Below are positions 44,475-54,149 of a DNA stretch of 64,000 nucleotides, one piece after another. Each line of letters opens with the position of its first letter. Positions within the stretch are counted from its first letter, which is position 1. This stretch comes from Pueribacillus theae. GTDB lineage: Bacteria > Bacillota > Bacilli > Bacillales > UBA6769. The stretch covers positions 1 through 64,000 of the forward strand of contig NZ_QCZG01000011.1 of NCBI RefSeq assembly GCF_003097615.1. Direction: 5' to 3'. The notes under the pieces were generated by a model that saw nothing but the letters and a program-made list of their open reading frames with translations, ran no database searches and was not told the origin of the DNA. The translations under genes and the position numbers were made by a program.

Positions 44475-45575
44475 ATGCAAAAAGAGCCTGAAAACGTAAA
44501 GGAGTTACGGCACGGTTATACGACAGGAGCGAACGCCACAGCAGGAACAAAAGCGGCCTTGACAGCATTAATTACAGGCGAGAAGCAAACCGAAGCCACA
44601 ATTACGTTGCCAATAGGCCAAGATGTTACATTTACGTTGGAAAATTGCCACCTTCACGAAAAAAGTGCGACAGCGGAATTAATTAAAGACGGCGGCGATG
44701 ATCCGGATGCAACCCATGGCGCCCTTATTCAAGTAACGGTTTCTTGGGCGGATGAACCAGGCATTCATTTGGACGGAGGAAAAGGCGTCGGGCGCGTGAC
44801 GAAAGAAGGGCTTCCGATTCCGGTTGGGGAAGCAGCGATCAATCCTGTACCGAGAAAAATGATCAAGGAAGTTGCCCAAGAAGTGCTGATGGAATATGGG
44901 ATTACCCGCGGTGTAAAAATTATTGTTTCCGTTCCGGATGGAGAAGAAATCGCCAAAAAAACATTAAACGGGAGATTAGGCATTATTGGCGGCATTTCCA
45001 TATTGGGGACACGCGGGATTGTTGTTCCTTTTTCTCATGCATCCTATAAAGCAAGTATTGCCCAAGCGTTAAGTGTTGCACGGGCAGCAGGCATTGATCA
45101 TGTCGTGATTACGACAGGTGGGCGAAGTGAAAAATATGGAATGAAGCAATACCCTGATTTGCCTATAGAATCTTTCATTGAAATGGGTGATTTTATCGGT
45201 TTTACGTTGAAACTTTGTAAAAACAAAGGAATGAAAAAGGTTTCCATGGTTGGCATGATGGGGAAATTTTCCAAAATTGCCCAAGGTGTCATGATGGTCC
45301 ATGCGAGAAGATCTTCAATCGATTTTAATTTTCTTGCAGAAGTGGCAGAGGAATCTGGAGCGGATGAAGCCTTGCTTCAAAAAATCAGAGAAGCCAATAC
45401 AGCCTCCCAAGTCGGTGATATGATGCTTGAAAATGGGCATACACAATTTTTTGAACGGATTTGCCAATATTGCAACGCGGCTGCCTTGAAGGAGGTGCGC
45501 GGCGGTTTGGAGATTGAAACATCTCTTTATACGTTAAAAGGCAAGTTTTTAGGAAAGGCAGGAACGTCTTCATGA
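44475..45575 (+). CDS. cbiD: CbiD, cobalt-precorrin-5B C1-methyltransferase
   Basis: A 366-residue enzyme of the anaerobic pathway: [23 protein letters not shown] at the start, [15 protein letters not shown], and [24 protein letters not shown]. It starts 3 bases after cbiC and overlaps cbiET by 4 bases. Confidence 0.92.
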   Translation: MQKEPENVKELRHGYTTGANATAGTKAALTALITGEKQTEATITLPIGQDVTFTLENCHLHEKSATAELIKDGGDDPDATHGALIQVTVSWADEPGIHLDGGKGVGRVTKEGLPIPVGEAAINPVPRKMIKEVAQEVLMEYGITRGVKIIVSVPDGEEIAKKTLNGRLGIIGGISILGTRGIVVPFSHASYKASIAQALSVARAAGIDHVVITTGGRSEKYGMKQYPDLPIESFIEMGDFIGFTLKLCKNKGMKKVSMVGMMGKFSKIAQGVMMVHARRSSIDFNFLAEVAEESGADEALLQKIREANTASQVGDMMLENGHTQFFERICQYCNAAALKEVRGGLEIETSLYTLKGKFLGKAGTSS

Positions 45576-46771
45576 CAATAAAGATCATTGGAATTGGTGA
45601 CAATGGCAAGGAAAGTTTGCCTCCTCTTTATGAAACATTCATTGATGAAAGTGAGTGTTTAATGGGAGGCGAACGGCAACTCGCTTTTTTTCCAAATTAT
45701 GCAGGTGAAAAAATCACAATCAAAGGGGGATTATCCCCTCTTGTTGAACGTCTTCAATCAGAAACGAAAAACATCGTAATATTAGCATCAGGTGATCCAC
45801 TTTTCTATGGGATCGGCAGCTATTTGTCGAAAAAAGTCGATGCTGAAATTTATCCAAATGTGAGTTCGTTACAGCTCGCTTTTGCAAAAATGGGCGAACG
45901 CTGGCAAGATGCAGTTTTTCTCAGTGTCCACGGCCGGTCGATGAAAGGCCTCGCACAAAAAATCGATGGAAAAGAAAAAATTGCCCTATTAACAGATGAT
46001 ACAAATACCCCTGAGAAGATTGCGGAGTATTTAATCGACTTCAATATGACGGAATACGAAGCGTTTGTAGCCGAAAACTTAGGCGGTCAAGACGAAAGAA
46101 CGGGATGGTACCAACTTGAAGAGCTGTTAAACAAAACTTTTTCACCGCTAAACGTTGTGGTTTTAAAAAAGGTTTCTCCGTCTCCAACTTGGACTTTAGG
46201 AATAGAGGATGCGGAGTTTTTCCAGCGCAAACCGGAAAAAGGGCTGATTACAAAAAAGGAAATTCGTACGTTAAGCATTGCGGCTCTTGGCTTGAGGGAA
46301 AACAGTACGGTTTGGGACATCGGAACATGTACGGGGTCAATGGCAATCGAAGCTGCACGCATTGCTCGGGAAGGCGAAATATTCGCCATCGAAAAAAATG
46401 AAGCGGATCTTGAAAATTGCTATCAAAATATGAAAAAATTCCGAACAGATTTTACGGTAGTTCACGGAAAAGCACCCGATCATTTAGACGAATTCAAAGA
46501 CCCTGATGCGGTATTTATCGGGGGAACGGCAGGTGGAATGGAACCGATTCTTGATATTTGTTGTCAGCGGTTAAATGAAAACGGGCGAATTGTTGTGAAT
46601 GCTGTAACGATCGAAAATTTAAATGAAGCGGTTAACGGATTTAAAAAATACGGGTTTCAAACAGACATTACGCTTTGCCAAATTTCTCGCAGTAAGCCGA
46701 TTTTGAATTTAACCCGATTCGATGCTTTAAATCCGATTTATATTATTACAGCAAGTTCAAAAAGGGACTGA
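45572..46771 (+). CDS. cbiET: CbiET, fused cobalt-precorrin-7 C5-methyltransferase and C15-methyltransferase/decarboxylase
   Basis: A 399-residue fusion. The CbiE half (1-205) is a tetrapyrrole methylase ([39 protein letters not shown]). The CbiT half (206-399) has a classic SAM-binding motif ([19 protein letters not shown]) and [15 protein letters not shown]. Separate proteins in Salmonella; fused in bacilli. A dispersed repeat starts right after the stop. Confidence 0.92.
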   Translation: MTIKIIGIGDNGKESLPPLYETFIDESECLMGGERQLAFFPNYAGEKITIKGGLSPLVERLQSETKNIVILASGDPLFYGIGSYLSKKVDAEIYPNVSSLQLAFAKMGERWQDAVFLSVHGRSMKGLAQKIDGKEKIALLTDDTNTPEKIAEYLIDFNMTEYEAFVAENLGGQDERTGWYQLEELLNKTFSPLNVVVLKKVSPSPTWTLGIEDAEFFQRKPEKGLITKKEIRTLSIAALGLRENSTVWDIGTCTGSMAIEAARIAREGEIFAIEKNEADLENCYQNMKKFRTDFTVVHGKAPDHLDEFKDPDAVFIGGTAGGMEPILDICCQRLNENGRIVVNAVTIENLNEAVNGFKKYGFQTDITLCQISRSKPILNLTRFDALNPIYIITASSKRD

Positions 46772-46772
46772 A

Positions 46773-46911
46773 TCAGACGCAAGCAGATCGAGGCACGGTA
46801 TGAAAAACCGGCGGAGTGTACGTTTTTTGGTACATGAGCAAGGTTTTTTAGACCGTAACGAAGAGATGCGCTGCGGATTTTCTGTACCTTTTTGAACAAC
46901 CTCTATTACAG
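46773..46911. repeat. Dispersed repeat copy R2 (divergent)
   Basis: Lies between cbiET and cbiL. Its right end (ACCTTTTTGAACAACCTCTATTA) matches the right end of R1, and its left end starts with AAAAAGGGACT. An internal part resembles the AATCTCTTCGT region of R1 and R3. It may fold by pairing GTACGTTTTTTGGTAC and other short arms. It lies inside the operon without breaking it. Confidence 0.6.
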
Positions 46912-46935
46912 CGAGACATGGGAAGGAAGAATAAT

Positions 46936-47637
46936 ATGCCGGGAATATTGTACGGTGTAGGCGTTGGTCCGGGAGATCCTGAATTAATTACGGTAAAAGC
47001 CTTTCGAGTATTAAAGGAATCTCAGGTTATCGCCTATCCAAAAAAGAGAAGCAGGGCGAAAAGCTATGCCCATCAAATTGTTGATACGTATATTAATGAA
47101 CACGAAAAAGAAATGCTTGGACTTGTGTTTCCGATGACGAAAGACCAAACGATCCTCGAACGAGAGTGGTCAAATACGGTTGAAAAAGTAGCGGAAAAGC
47201 TGTCACAAGGAAAGGATGTTGCTTTCGTTACGGAAGGTGATCCGTTTTTATACAGCACATTTATTCATATGATGAGGCTGATGAAAGAACGCTATCCAGA
47301 GATAGAGATTAAATCTGTTCCCGGCATTTCATCAATCAATGGAGCTGCTTCACGACTTGGGATTCCACTCGCGGATGGTGACGAGCGTGTTGCAATCGTT
47401 CCTGCATGTGATGATTATGAAACGATGAAACAAGCCATTCAAGAAAACGATTGTATCGTTTTTATTAAAGTGGCGAAAGTAATGAATCTTATGTTGTCGA
47501 TCTTACGCGAGCTTGATCTTACCCACAAGGCGTCCGTCGTAACAAAAGTGACATCAAAGGAAGAAATTATTTGGGATGTAGAAGAGTTAGAGGATGTTGA
47601 TTTAGAGTATTTAACGTTAATGGTGGTGAGGAAATGA
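46936..47637 (+). CDS. cbiL: CbiL, cobalt-factor II C20-methyltransferase
   Basis: A 233-residue tetrapyrrole methylase: GILYGVGVGPGDPELITVKAFRVL, VAFVTEGDPFLYSTFIHMM, VPGISSINGAASRLGIPL. ATG 46936 is preferred since GGAAGGA lies 10 bases upstream; ATG 46918 would include that site. Overlaps cbiF by 4 bases. Confidence 0.9.
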   Translation: MPGILYGVGVGPGDPELITVKAFRVLKESQVIAYPKKRSRAKSYAHQIVDTYINEHEKEMLGLVFPMTKDQTILEREWSNTVEKVAEKLSQGKDVAFVTEGDPFLYSTFIHMMRLMKERYPEIEIKSVPGISSINGAASRLGIPLADGDERVAIVPACDDYETMKQAIQENDCIVFIKVAKVMNLMLSILRELDLTHKASVVTKVTSKEEIIWDVEELEDVDLEYLTLMVVRK

Positions 47638-48407
47638 AAATACATATTATCGGCGCAGGACCTGGAGATCCCGATTTAGTGACAGTCAAAGGGTTAAAGT
47701 TAATTGAGCAAGCAGATGTCGTCATGTACACGGATTCACTTGTGAATACCGAACTAATAAATAAGGCAAAACAAGGAGCCGAAATCATAAAAACAGCGGG
47801 TATGCACTTAGAGGAAATGGTTGATATGATGATCAATCGCGTGAAGGCTGGTAAAAAGGTTGTTCGCGTCCATACAGGAGATTCCGCAGTTTTTGGTGCA
47901 ATTATGGAACAAATCGCACTGCTGAAAGAAGCAGGCATTGACGTTGAGATCGTTCCTGGTGTCAGTTCGGTTTTTGCCAGTGCAGCGGTTGCGGGAGCTG
48001 AATTAACGATTCCCGATTTAACGCAAACCGTCATATTGACGCGTGCGGAAGGCCGGACGCCTGTACCGGAAAGGGAAAAGCTAAAGGATTTAGCCAAGCA
48101 TCACTGCACGATCGCCCTTTTTTTAAGTGCGACGTTAACAAAGAAAATTGTAAAGGAATTTCTCGCTGCTGATTGGCATGAAGAAACCCCTGTTGTCGTC
48201 GTATATAAAGCGACATGGCCAGATGAAAAGGTTGTACGCACAACGATTGGAAAACTGGATGAGGCAATGAGAGTGAACGGAATTCGTAAACAGGCAATGA
48301 TTTTGGCAGGTTGGGCGCTCGACCCTAGCATCCATGAAAAAGAGTACCGTTCCAAATTATATGATAAAGAGTTTACCCACAGCTTTCGTAAAGGTGTGAA
48401 AGCATGA
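47634..48407 (+). CDS. cbiF: CbiF, cobalt-precorrin-4 C11-methyltransferase
   Basis: A 257-residue tetrapyrrole methylase: IHIIGAGPGDPDLVTVKGLKLIEQADVVMYTDSLV, VRVHTGDSAVFGAIMEQ, and VVVYKATWPDEKVVRTTIG near the end. Overlaps cbiL and cbiG by 4 bases each, so translation is coupled. Confidence 0.9.
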   Translation: MKIHIIGAGPGDPDLVTVKGLKLIEQADVVMYTDSLVNTELINKAKQGAEIIKTAGMHLEEMVDMMINRVKAGKKVVRVHTGDSAVFGAIMEQIALLKEAGIDVEIVPGVSSVFASAAVAGAELTIPDLTQTVILTRAEGRTPVPEREKLKDLAKHHCTIALFLSATLTKKIVKEFLAADWHEETPVVVVYKATWPDEKVVRTTIGKLDEAMRVNGIRKQAMILAGWALDPSIHEKEYRSKLYDKEFTHSFRKGVKA

Positions 48408-49498
48408 TGAAAAAATATGCAATCGTTGGGATTACAAAGCATGGGGTGGAAATTGGCCGCCGGCTGCATTCGCTTTTGCCATTGTCCGATTTATTTTATC
48501 CTGCAAAATTTGCAAAAGGCGATGAGAAGGAAAAGGAAATCGAGATGTTTGAAGGAAGCGTCAAACATGCTGTTCCGAAGCTTTTTCATTCGTATGAAGG
48601 TTTAATTATGATCGTTTCGATCGGCGCGGTTGTCCGTTTAATTGCTCCCCATTTAAAAAATAAAATGACAGACCCGGGGGTTGTCGTGATTGACGATCGA
48701 GCAGAGCATGTGATCAGTGTTTTATCGGGCCACTTAGGCGGGGCAAATGAATTAACGAACGAAGTGGCAGCCCTTCTAGGTTCAAAGCCTGTCATTACGA
48801 CAGCATCGGAAGTACAGAAAACGATCCCGGTCGATTTACTCGGGCGCAGGTTCGGCTGGACATGGGAGTCAAAAGAAAATTTAGTATCTGCCAGTGCAGC
48901 CGTCGTCAATGAAAACGAAGTTGCGGTTGTCCAAGAATCAGGTGAAAAACATTGGTGGAATTATGATACCCCTTTACCAAAAAATATAACGATCTATGAT
49001 TCGATTAATCAAGCGCTTGAAGCAAAACCAGATACGGCACTTGTTATCACACATCGCCAATTAACAAAAGAAGAACAACCGATTTTAGAAAAGGGCGTTC
49101 TTTATCGACCAAAAGTAATCGCTTTGGGAATTGGCTGCAACCGCGGAACATCTGCTACGGAAATTGAACGTGTAATTACAGAAACCTTGGACGAGTTGCA
49201 ATTTTCTATCCGAAGTGTAAAAGCTGTTTGTACAATCGAATTAAAAAAAGACGAACAAGGACTCTTGGATGTTGTCAACAAATACGGGTGGGAATTTGTC
49301 ACTTATACAGCTGAACAATTGAACGAAGTTCCTTTTAATCATCCATCAGAGGTTGTCTTTAAATATACGGGTGCATATGGAGTGAGTGAACCTGCCGCTT
49401 TATTGTATAGTGGTGCAGCCGATCTAACTCTCGAAAAGAAGAAGTCAGGAAATGTCACAATTTCTGTTGCAATCATTCCATTTAAGGAGGAAGCATGA
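48404..49498 (+). CDS. cbiG: CbiG, cobalt-precorrin-5A hydrolase
   Basis: A 364-residue enzyme that opens the lactone ring and releases acetaldehyde. Three regions: an N-terminal domain (YAIVGITKHGVEIGRRL...MIVSIGAVVRLIAPHL), a middle with LSGHLGGANELTNEVAALLGSKPVITTASE, and a C-terminal domain beginning VIALGIGCNRGTSATEIE. Overlaps the next gene by 4 bases. Confidence 0.9.
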   Translation: MMKKYAIVGITKHGVEIGRRLHSLLPLSDLFYPAKFAKGDEKEKEIEMFEGSVKHAVPKLFHSYEGLIMIVSIGAVVRLIAPHLKNKMTDPGVVVIDDRAEHVISVLSGHLGGANELTNEVAALLGSKPVITTASEVQKTIPVDLLGRRFGWTWESKENLVSASAAVVNENEVAVVQESGEKHWWNYDTPLPKNITIYDSINQALEAKPDTALVITHRQLTKEEQPILEKGVLYRPKVIALGIGCNRGTSATEIERVITETLDELQFSIRSVKAVCTIELKKDEQGLLDVVNKYGWEFVTYTAEQLNEVPFNHPSEVVFKYTGAYGVSEPAALLYSGAADLTLEKKKSGNVTISVAIIPFKEEA

Positions 49499-50151
49499 AC
49501 GATCAAAAGGGTACGAGCACCATTCTTCCAATGATGTTATCTGTAAAAGGGTACACCGTTGTCATCGTTGGGGGCGGAAAAATAGCAACAAGACGCATTC
49601 TTCCTTTACTAGAGGTAGAGGTAAACGTTATTGTCATTAGTCCCGAAGTGACGGCGGACATCAAAACATGGCATGGGCAGCAACGTTTGCATTGGAAAGC
49701 GAAATGCTTTGAACCAATCGATATAAAAAACGCAGCAATCGTTATTGCGGCTACAAATGATCCGAAAGTCAATTTGCAAGTTTATGAAGCAAGCGAAAAG
49801 CATCAATTAATTAATCTTGCTGATCGCCCAAATTTAAGTAATTTTTATGTTCCTGCAACATTTCGCCGGGGAAAATTGATATTGTCTGTTTCAACGTCAG
49901 GGGCAAGTCCTGGATTAGCACGGCAAATAAAACAACAGCTCTCTGAAATTTATGATGAAAACTACGAAAGCTATGTTGAATTTCTCGATCAATGTCGCCA
50001 AATTGTAAAATCAACTAGTTTAAACCAACAGACTAGAAACAACATATTAAAAGAATTATTGAAGACCCGATATCGGCACATGGATGAGCGTGAAAGAGAA
50101 GAAGCCTTTAAGCAATTACTAGAAAAGGAAGGGGGCAAGCAAAATGAATAA
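49495..50151 (+). CDS. Precorrin-2 dehydrogenase (SirC-like)
   Basis: A 218-residue NAD-dependent enzyme that oxidises precorrin-2 to sirohydrochlorin: VVIVGGGKIATRRILPLLEVE (Rossmann nucleotide loop), VIAATNDPKVN, NLADRPNLSNFYVPATFRRGKLILSVSTSGASPGLAR. It lacks the chelatase extension of CysG, which fits CbiX doing the metal insertion. Positioned before the cobA gene with an 8-base overlap. Confidence 0.85.
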   Translation: MNDQKGTSTILPMMLSVKGYTVVIVGGGKIATRRILPLLEVEVNVIVISPEVTADIKTWHGQQRLHWKAKCFEPIDIKNAAIVIAATNDPKVNLQVYEASEKHQLINLADRPNLSNFYVPATFRRGKLILSVSTSGASPGLARQIKQQLSEIYDENYESYVEFLDQCRQIVKSTSLNQQTRNNILKELLKTRYRHMDEREREEAFKQLLEKEGGKQNE

Positions 50152-50926
50152 AGGAAAAGTATTTCTCGTAGGAGCAGGCCCAGGTGATCCGAAGCTGTTG
50201 ACAGTATATGGCATGGAATGTCTTCAACAATCAGATGTTATTGCTTACGATCGGCTTGTCAATCCGAAACTTCTCGAATTTGCAAAATCGGGTGCCGAGC
50301 TAATCTTTTGCGGAAAATTGCCTGGGAAGCATGCTCTCATCCAAGAGCAAATCAACCAATTGCTCGTTGATAAAGCGAGTGAAGGAAAGATTGTTACAAG
50401 GTTAAAAGGCGGCGATCCGTGTGTATTTGGAAGGGCGGGGGAAGAAGCACAGGTGTTAAGTGAGCATGGGATCGAATTCGAGATTGTTCCGGGAGTGACT
50501 GCCGGGATTGCCGCACCGGCATATGCAGGCATTCCAGTCACACATCGGGATCATGCGTCAAGCTTTGCGATTGTGACTGGGCATGGCCGAGCAGAAAAAC
50601 AGCAAGACCATATTAATTGGAAAGCGCTCGCTCAAGGGATCGATACGATCGCTTTTTACATGAGTGTCGGAAACTTAAAATATATTTGCAACCAATTGAT
50701 TGAAAACGGAAAAAACCCTGACACGCCCGCTGCCATTATTGAATGGGGAACATTGGAGAAGCAGCGAACGGTAACAGGATATTTGCGAAACATCGACATG
50801 CTTAGCGAACAAGAAAATATTCAACATCCTGCGATTTTTCTTGTGAGCGAAACCGTCCAACTAAGGGAAAAAATCAAATGGTTTGAGGAAAAAATCCAAC
50901 AAGAAACTGTTAAACAACCTAATTAA
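50144..50926 (+). CDS. cobA: Uroporphyrinogen-III C-methyltransferase (CobA/SUMT)
   Basis: A 260-residue tetrapyrrole methylase that makes precorrin-2. VFLVGAGPGDPKLLTVYGMECLQQSDVIAYDRLV, VTRLKGGDPCVFGRAGEEAQ and VPGVTAGIAAPAYAGIPVTHR are hallmark SUMT blocks. It provides the entry step of the pathway. Confidence 0.92.
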   Translation: MNKGKVFLVGAGPGDPKLLTVYGMECLQQSDVIAYDRLVNPKLLEFAKSGAELIFCGKLPGKHALIQEQINQLLVDKASEGKIVTRLKGGDPCVFGRAGEEAQVLSEHGIEFEIVPGVTAGIAAPAYAGIPVTHRDHASSFAIVTGHGRAEKQQDHINWKALAQGIDTIAFYMSVGNLKYICNQLIENGKNPDTPAAIIEWGTLEKQRTVTGYLRNIDMLSEQENIQHPAIFLVSETVQLREKIKWFEEKIQQETVKQPN

Positions 50927-50998
50927 ACCTGTCATTCAGATGGACAAACGTTTATCGATGATGAAAATCTTTGGCGTAATCAAAATGGGGGATTATTC

Positions 50999-51760
50999 AT
51001 GAATCATAAATCTTTTTGGCTGTCATTTACAGGTATTGCTGGACTGACTTGCTTTTTTTGGATAAATTCTTACCGTCCAGCTTATGCCATGCATATCATG
51101 GAAGGCTTCCTTCCTTTAGGATGGGCAGTTTTTTGGTGGGTCGTAACGATACCATTCATCGTACTGGGATTGCGATCGATTAAAGCTAAGATAAGGGAGA
51201 ATCCAGAAGTAAAAACAATGCTTGGCTTGTCAGGCGCTTTTGCATTTGTTTTATCTGCGCTAAAAATCCCTTCCGTGACTGGAAGCAGTTCACATCCAAC
51301 TGGAGTTGGGTTGGGAGCCATTTTATTTGGACCTACGGCAATGAGTGTTCTTGGAACGATTGTTCTCTTGTTTCAATCGTTGCTGCTTGCTCATGGCGGT
51401 CTAACAACACTAGGGGCAAATGCTTTTTCAATGGCTGTTGTTGGCCCATTTATTGCATATGGAGTTTTTAAAGGTGGAAGCAAATTAAATCTATCCTTTT
51501 CCGTTTGTGTATTTTTGGCTGCTATGCTTGGAGATTTAGGGACATATGTCATTACTTCCATTCAACTGGCCCTTGCTTTTCCAAGTGAAGTCGGCGGGGT
51601 GTTGGGATCATTTTATAAGTTTTCAAGTATTTTTGCTATCACTCAAATCCCTTTGGCCATTAGTGAAGGGCTTTTAACCGTCATTGTTATGAACTTGATA
51701 AAAAAATACAATATGAGTGAATTAAGGCAATTAGATGTTTTTATCAAGGAGGCGCGTTAA
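50999..51760 (+). CDS. cbiM: CbiM, cobalt ECF transporter S component
   Basis: A 253-residue membrane protein. A signal-type helix ends AYA at residue 30 and is followed by MHIMEGFLP, whose new N-terminal Met-His is the cobalt ligand after processing. [27 protein letters not shown] and [23 protein letters not shown] are family blocks. First gene of cbiMNQO; the cobalt supply genes follow the synthesis genes in the same direction. Confidence 0.92.
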   Translation: MNHKSFWLSFTGIAGLTCFFWINSYRPAYAMHIMEGFLPLGWAVFWWVVTIPFIVLGLRSIKAKIRENPEVKTMLGLSGAFAFVLSALKIPSVTGSSSHPTGVGLGAILFGPTAMSVLGTIVLLFQSLLLAHGGLTTLGANAFSMAVVGPFIAYGVFKGGSKLNLSFSVCVFLAAMLGDLGTYVITSIQLALAFPSEVGGVLGSFYKFSSIFAITQIPLAISEGLLTVIVMNLIKKYNMSELRQLDVFIKEAR

Positions 51761-51763
51761 TTT

Positions 51764-52051
51764 ATGAAGAATGCTATTTTGTTTCTCTTTGTCATTCTGC
51801 TTGCCGTAGTTCCATTATATTTACATAAAGATTCTGAGTTTGAAGGCGCAGATGGCAAGGCAGAGGAGGTTATCGGGGAAATCGCCCCTGATTATCAACC
51901 TTGGTTTGATGCGTTGTGGGAGCCACCCGGTGGAGAAACGGAGAGTTTGCTATTTTCTCTGCAATCTGCAATCGGAGCAATTGTGATTGGGTATGTGCTC
52001 GGGTTTGGAAGGGCGCGAAAAAAATACTCGAATCGTGGAGATATTAAGTAG
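51764..52051 (+). CDS. cbiN: CbiN, cobalt transporter small subunit
   Basis: A 95-residue protein with two membrane helices around an extracellular loop containing FEGADGKAEEVIGEIAPDYQPWFDALWEPPGGETESLLF, the conserved CbiN loop that assists metal loading of CbiM. It starts 3 bases after cbiM. Confidence 0.9.
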   Translation: MKNAILFLFVILLAVVPLYLHKDSEFEGADGKAEEVIGEIAPDYQPWFDALWEPPGGETESLLFSLQSAIGAIVIGYVLGFGRARKKYSNRGDIK

Positions 52052-52055
52052 CCAT

Positions 52056-52841
52056 ATGCTTCAGATTGACCAATACGCGTATATTAATTCATACCGAAAC
52101 ATACACCCGATTGAAAAAGGATTGTTTGCTTTTTTATTTTTATTATTTTGCTTACTGACAAAGAATGCAGCAGTCGCAATCTTTACATTTTTTGTGATGA
52201 GTACAGCGATTGTACTGGGAGCAAAGATTCCTTTGGCTTATTACCTTAAAATCCTCTTGCTTCCTATTTTTTTCTTGTTGACAAGTGTTTTGGCCATACT
52301 CATTTCCATAGTGCCAGCAAATATGGAATTGCTAGATTCTGTTTTAAGTATGAAAATGGGGCCTTGGCAACTGTATATTAGCCAAACGAAATACAAAATG
52401 GCGATAGAGTTAATTTTCACCGTTGTTGCAAGTGTAAGCTGCATGTATTTTTTTATTTTAACGACACCAATCCAACAAATTGTTTGGCTTTTCCAAAAGC
52501 TAAGGCTTCCTGCTTTGTTTATTGAGCTATTTCTGTTTACTTATCGATACCTGTTTGTGCTGTTGGAAAAGACGGTTGAAATTCGCCTTGCACAAACGAG
52601 CAGGCTTGGATACCAAACCAGCCGAAATGCCATCTCTTCATTAGGGCAGCTTTTAGTGAGTCTTTTTATAAAATCAATGAGGTCGGCAAAGGAAGTGCAT
52701 ATGGCGATAGAGATTAGAGGCGATGGAAAGGAAATTTTTGACGATGAGATAACCCAAACATATAAGCAATTACACTGGATCGTACTCGTTTGTGCTTTTT
52801 TACTTCTCTCTATAATGTCTGCATTTGCACCAACATTATAA
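52056..52841 (+). CDS. cbiQ: CbiQ, cobalt transporter T component
   Basis: A 261-residue membrane protein. The HPIEKGLFAFLFLLFCLL opening and the coupling-helix region LAQTSRLGYQTSRNAISSLGQLLVSLFIKSMRSAKEVHMAIEIRG are typical of CbiQ. The ATG at 52056 (MLQIDQYAYINSYR) is preferred, 4 bases after the cbiN stop, although the GTGGAG site is somewhat far; GTG 52035 in the same frame is an alternative. Confidence 0.85.
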   Translation: MLQIDQYAYINSYRNIHPIEKGLFAFLFLLFCLLTKNAAVAIFTFFVMSTAIVLGAKIPLAYYLKILLLPIFFLLTSVLAILISIVPANMELLDSVLSMKMGPWQLYISQTKYKMAIELIFTVVASVSCMYFFILTTPIQQIVWLFQKLRLPALFIELFLFTYRYLFVLLEKTVEIRLAQTSRLGYQTSRNAISSLGQLLVSLFIKSMRSAKEVHMAIEIRGDGKEIFDDEITQTYKQLHWIVLVCAFLLLSIMSAFAPTL

Positions 52842-52916
52842 GGCGGCGGAGCGGCCATCATTGACAAAATATTGTTACTTAGCCCCGCCTCTTTTCCATA
52901 AGAAGGAGCAGGAATA

Positions 52917-53771
52917 ATGAATATACCTATCCTTGAATTAAAAGGCATTTCCTACCAGTACCCAGATCATACGGCTGCTTTAAAGAATGTATCGCTTAAA
53001 ATTGAACGCGGTAAAAAAATAGCTTTACTGGGAAATAACGGGGCCGGGAAATCGACCTTGCTTTTACATTTAAATGCCATTTTAACACCTTCGGCCGGAC
53101 ACATGCTATTTAAGGGCGAACGCATGACATACAAACGCATTGAGAAACAGAAGCTTCGCCAGCATGTTGGAATTGTTTTTCAGGACCCGGACTCCCAACT
53201 TTTTTCATCCAGTGTTTATGAGGACATCAAGTATGGTCCTCGAAACATGGGATTGGCCCCTGAGAAAGTAAAGGAAGCTGTTGATGTTGCAATGGCTTTA
53301 ACTGAAACGGCTTCCCTAAAAGAAAAGCCGCCACATTTCTTGAGCTTAGGGCAGAAAAAGAGAGTGGCGATCGCAGGGGTTTTGGCGATGAACCCTGAGC
53401 TGCTCATTCTAGATGAACCTACTGCAGGATTAGATCCTTATTATACAAAGAAAATCATGAATGTACTGAATGCAATTCAAAATGAAAACCGTACAATGAT
53501 TATTTCGACACATGATGTTAATCTTGCCTTTGAATGGGCCGACGAGGTATGGATTATGAACGATGGAAAGATTATTTCAACAGGCTGTCCAACGATCGTT
53601 TTTCAGGACGAAGCAATTTTAAATAAAAGTCATTTGGAAAAGCCGTGGATCATGGACGTATTTGAAACGATTAAAGGTCCAATGAAGAATATAAGCTATC
53701 CTAGATCAAGAATAGAATTATTGAGGAGCATTCAAGAGGCAAAAGCTAAACAACCTATTATAAAGGTATAG
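52917..53771 (+). CDS. cbiO: CbiO, cobalt transporter ATPase
   Basis: A 284-residue ATPase: Walker A GNNGAGKST (about 40-48), Q-loop VFQDPDSQLFSSSVYEDIKYGPRNMGL as in CbiO proteins, signature LSLGQKKRVAIAG, Walker B LLILDEPTAGLDPYY, His-switch THDVN. AAGGAGCAGG precedes ATG. Last gene of the riboswitch-1 operon. Confidence 0.9.
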   Translation: MNIPILELKGISYQYPDHTAALKNVSLKIERGKKIALLGNNGAGKSTLLLHLNAILTPSAGHMLFKGERMTYKRIEKQKLRQHVGIVFQDPDSQLFSSSVYEDIKYGPRNMGLAPEKVKEAVDVAMALTETASLKEKPPHFLSLGQKKRVAIAGVLAMNPELLILDEPTAGLDPYYTKKIMNVLNAIQNENRTMIISTHDVNLAFEWADEVWIMNDGKIISTGCPTIVFQDEAILNKSHLEKPWIMDVFETIKGPMKNISYPRSRIELLRSIQEAKAKQPIIKV

Positions 53772-53777
53772 TTTTAC

Positions 53778-53797
53778 AAAAGAAGTCTGCTTCTTTA
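53778..53797 (+). terminator. Weak hairpin after cbiO
   Basis: AAAGAAG-TCTG-CTTCTTT lies 6 bases after the stop, with only a short following T stretch. It is a possible end of the long operon. Confidence 0.4.
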
Positions 53798-53830
53798 TAC
53801 TAAGAACTGGAACCAAAAAAAGAATAATAG

Positions 53831-54007
53831 AATAAATAGGTTTCTTAAATGGTGATCATTTAAGGCGAAGAGGGAAGTTGGTGCAAATCCAACACGGTCC
53901 CGCCACTGTAAGCTGTTGAGGAAGGCTAATAGTTCCACTGTGTATTATTTTACATGGGAAGGATAGCCAACTGTTGACACGCAAGTCAGGAGACCTGCCT
54001 ATTTATT
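53831..54007 (+). ncRNA. Cobalamin riboswitch 2 (aptamer)
   Basis: P1 arms AAATAGG (53834-53840) and CCTATTT (53998-54004), P2 TTAAATG/CATTTAA, then AGAGGGAAG, GCCACTGTAAG and AAGTCAGGAGACCTGCC. It precedes the second btuFCD set. Confidence 0.92.
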
Positions 54008-54089
54008 TTATAAGATTCCTCGGGGAAAGGGATGTTATATAGAGTGTCCTATATTTAGGCAGATAAATCGTAGGAAACACTTTCACACT

Positions 54090-54119
54090 AGCGCTTTTTC
54101 TCTTGGAAGGCGTTTTTTT
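54090..54119 (+). terminator. Expression-platform terminator of riboswitch 2
   Basis: GCGCTTT-type arm (54091-54097) pairs with GAAGGCGT (54106-54113) with G-U pairs, followed by seven T. Confidence 0.6.
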
Positions 54120-54149
54120 GTTGCCAAAAAATTAAAGGGGGAAGGAACA

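Noticed and set aside
53841-54120. Possible separate small RNA after cbiO
   Set aside because: Fully explained by cobalamin riboswitch 2 and its terminator.
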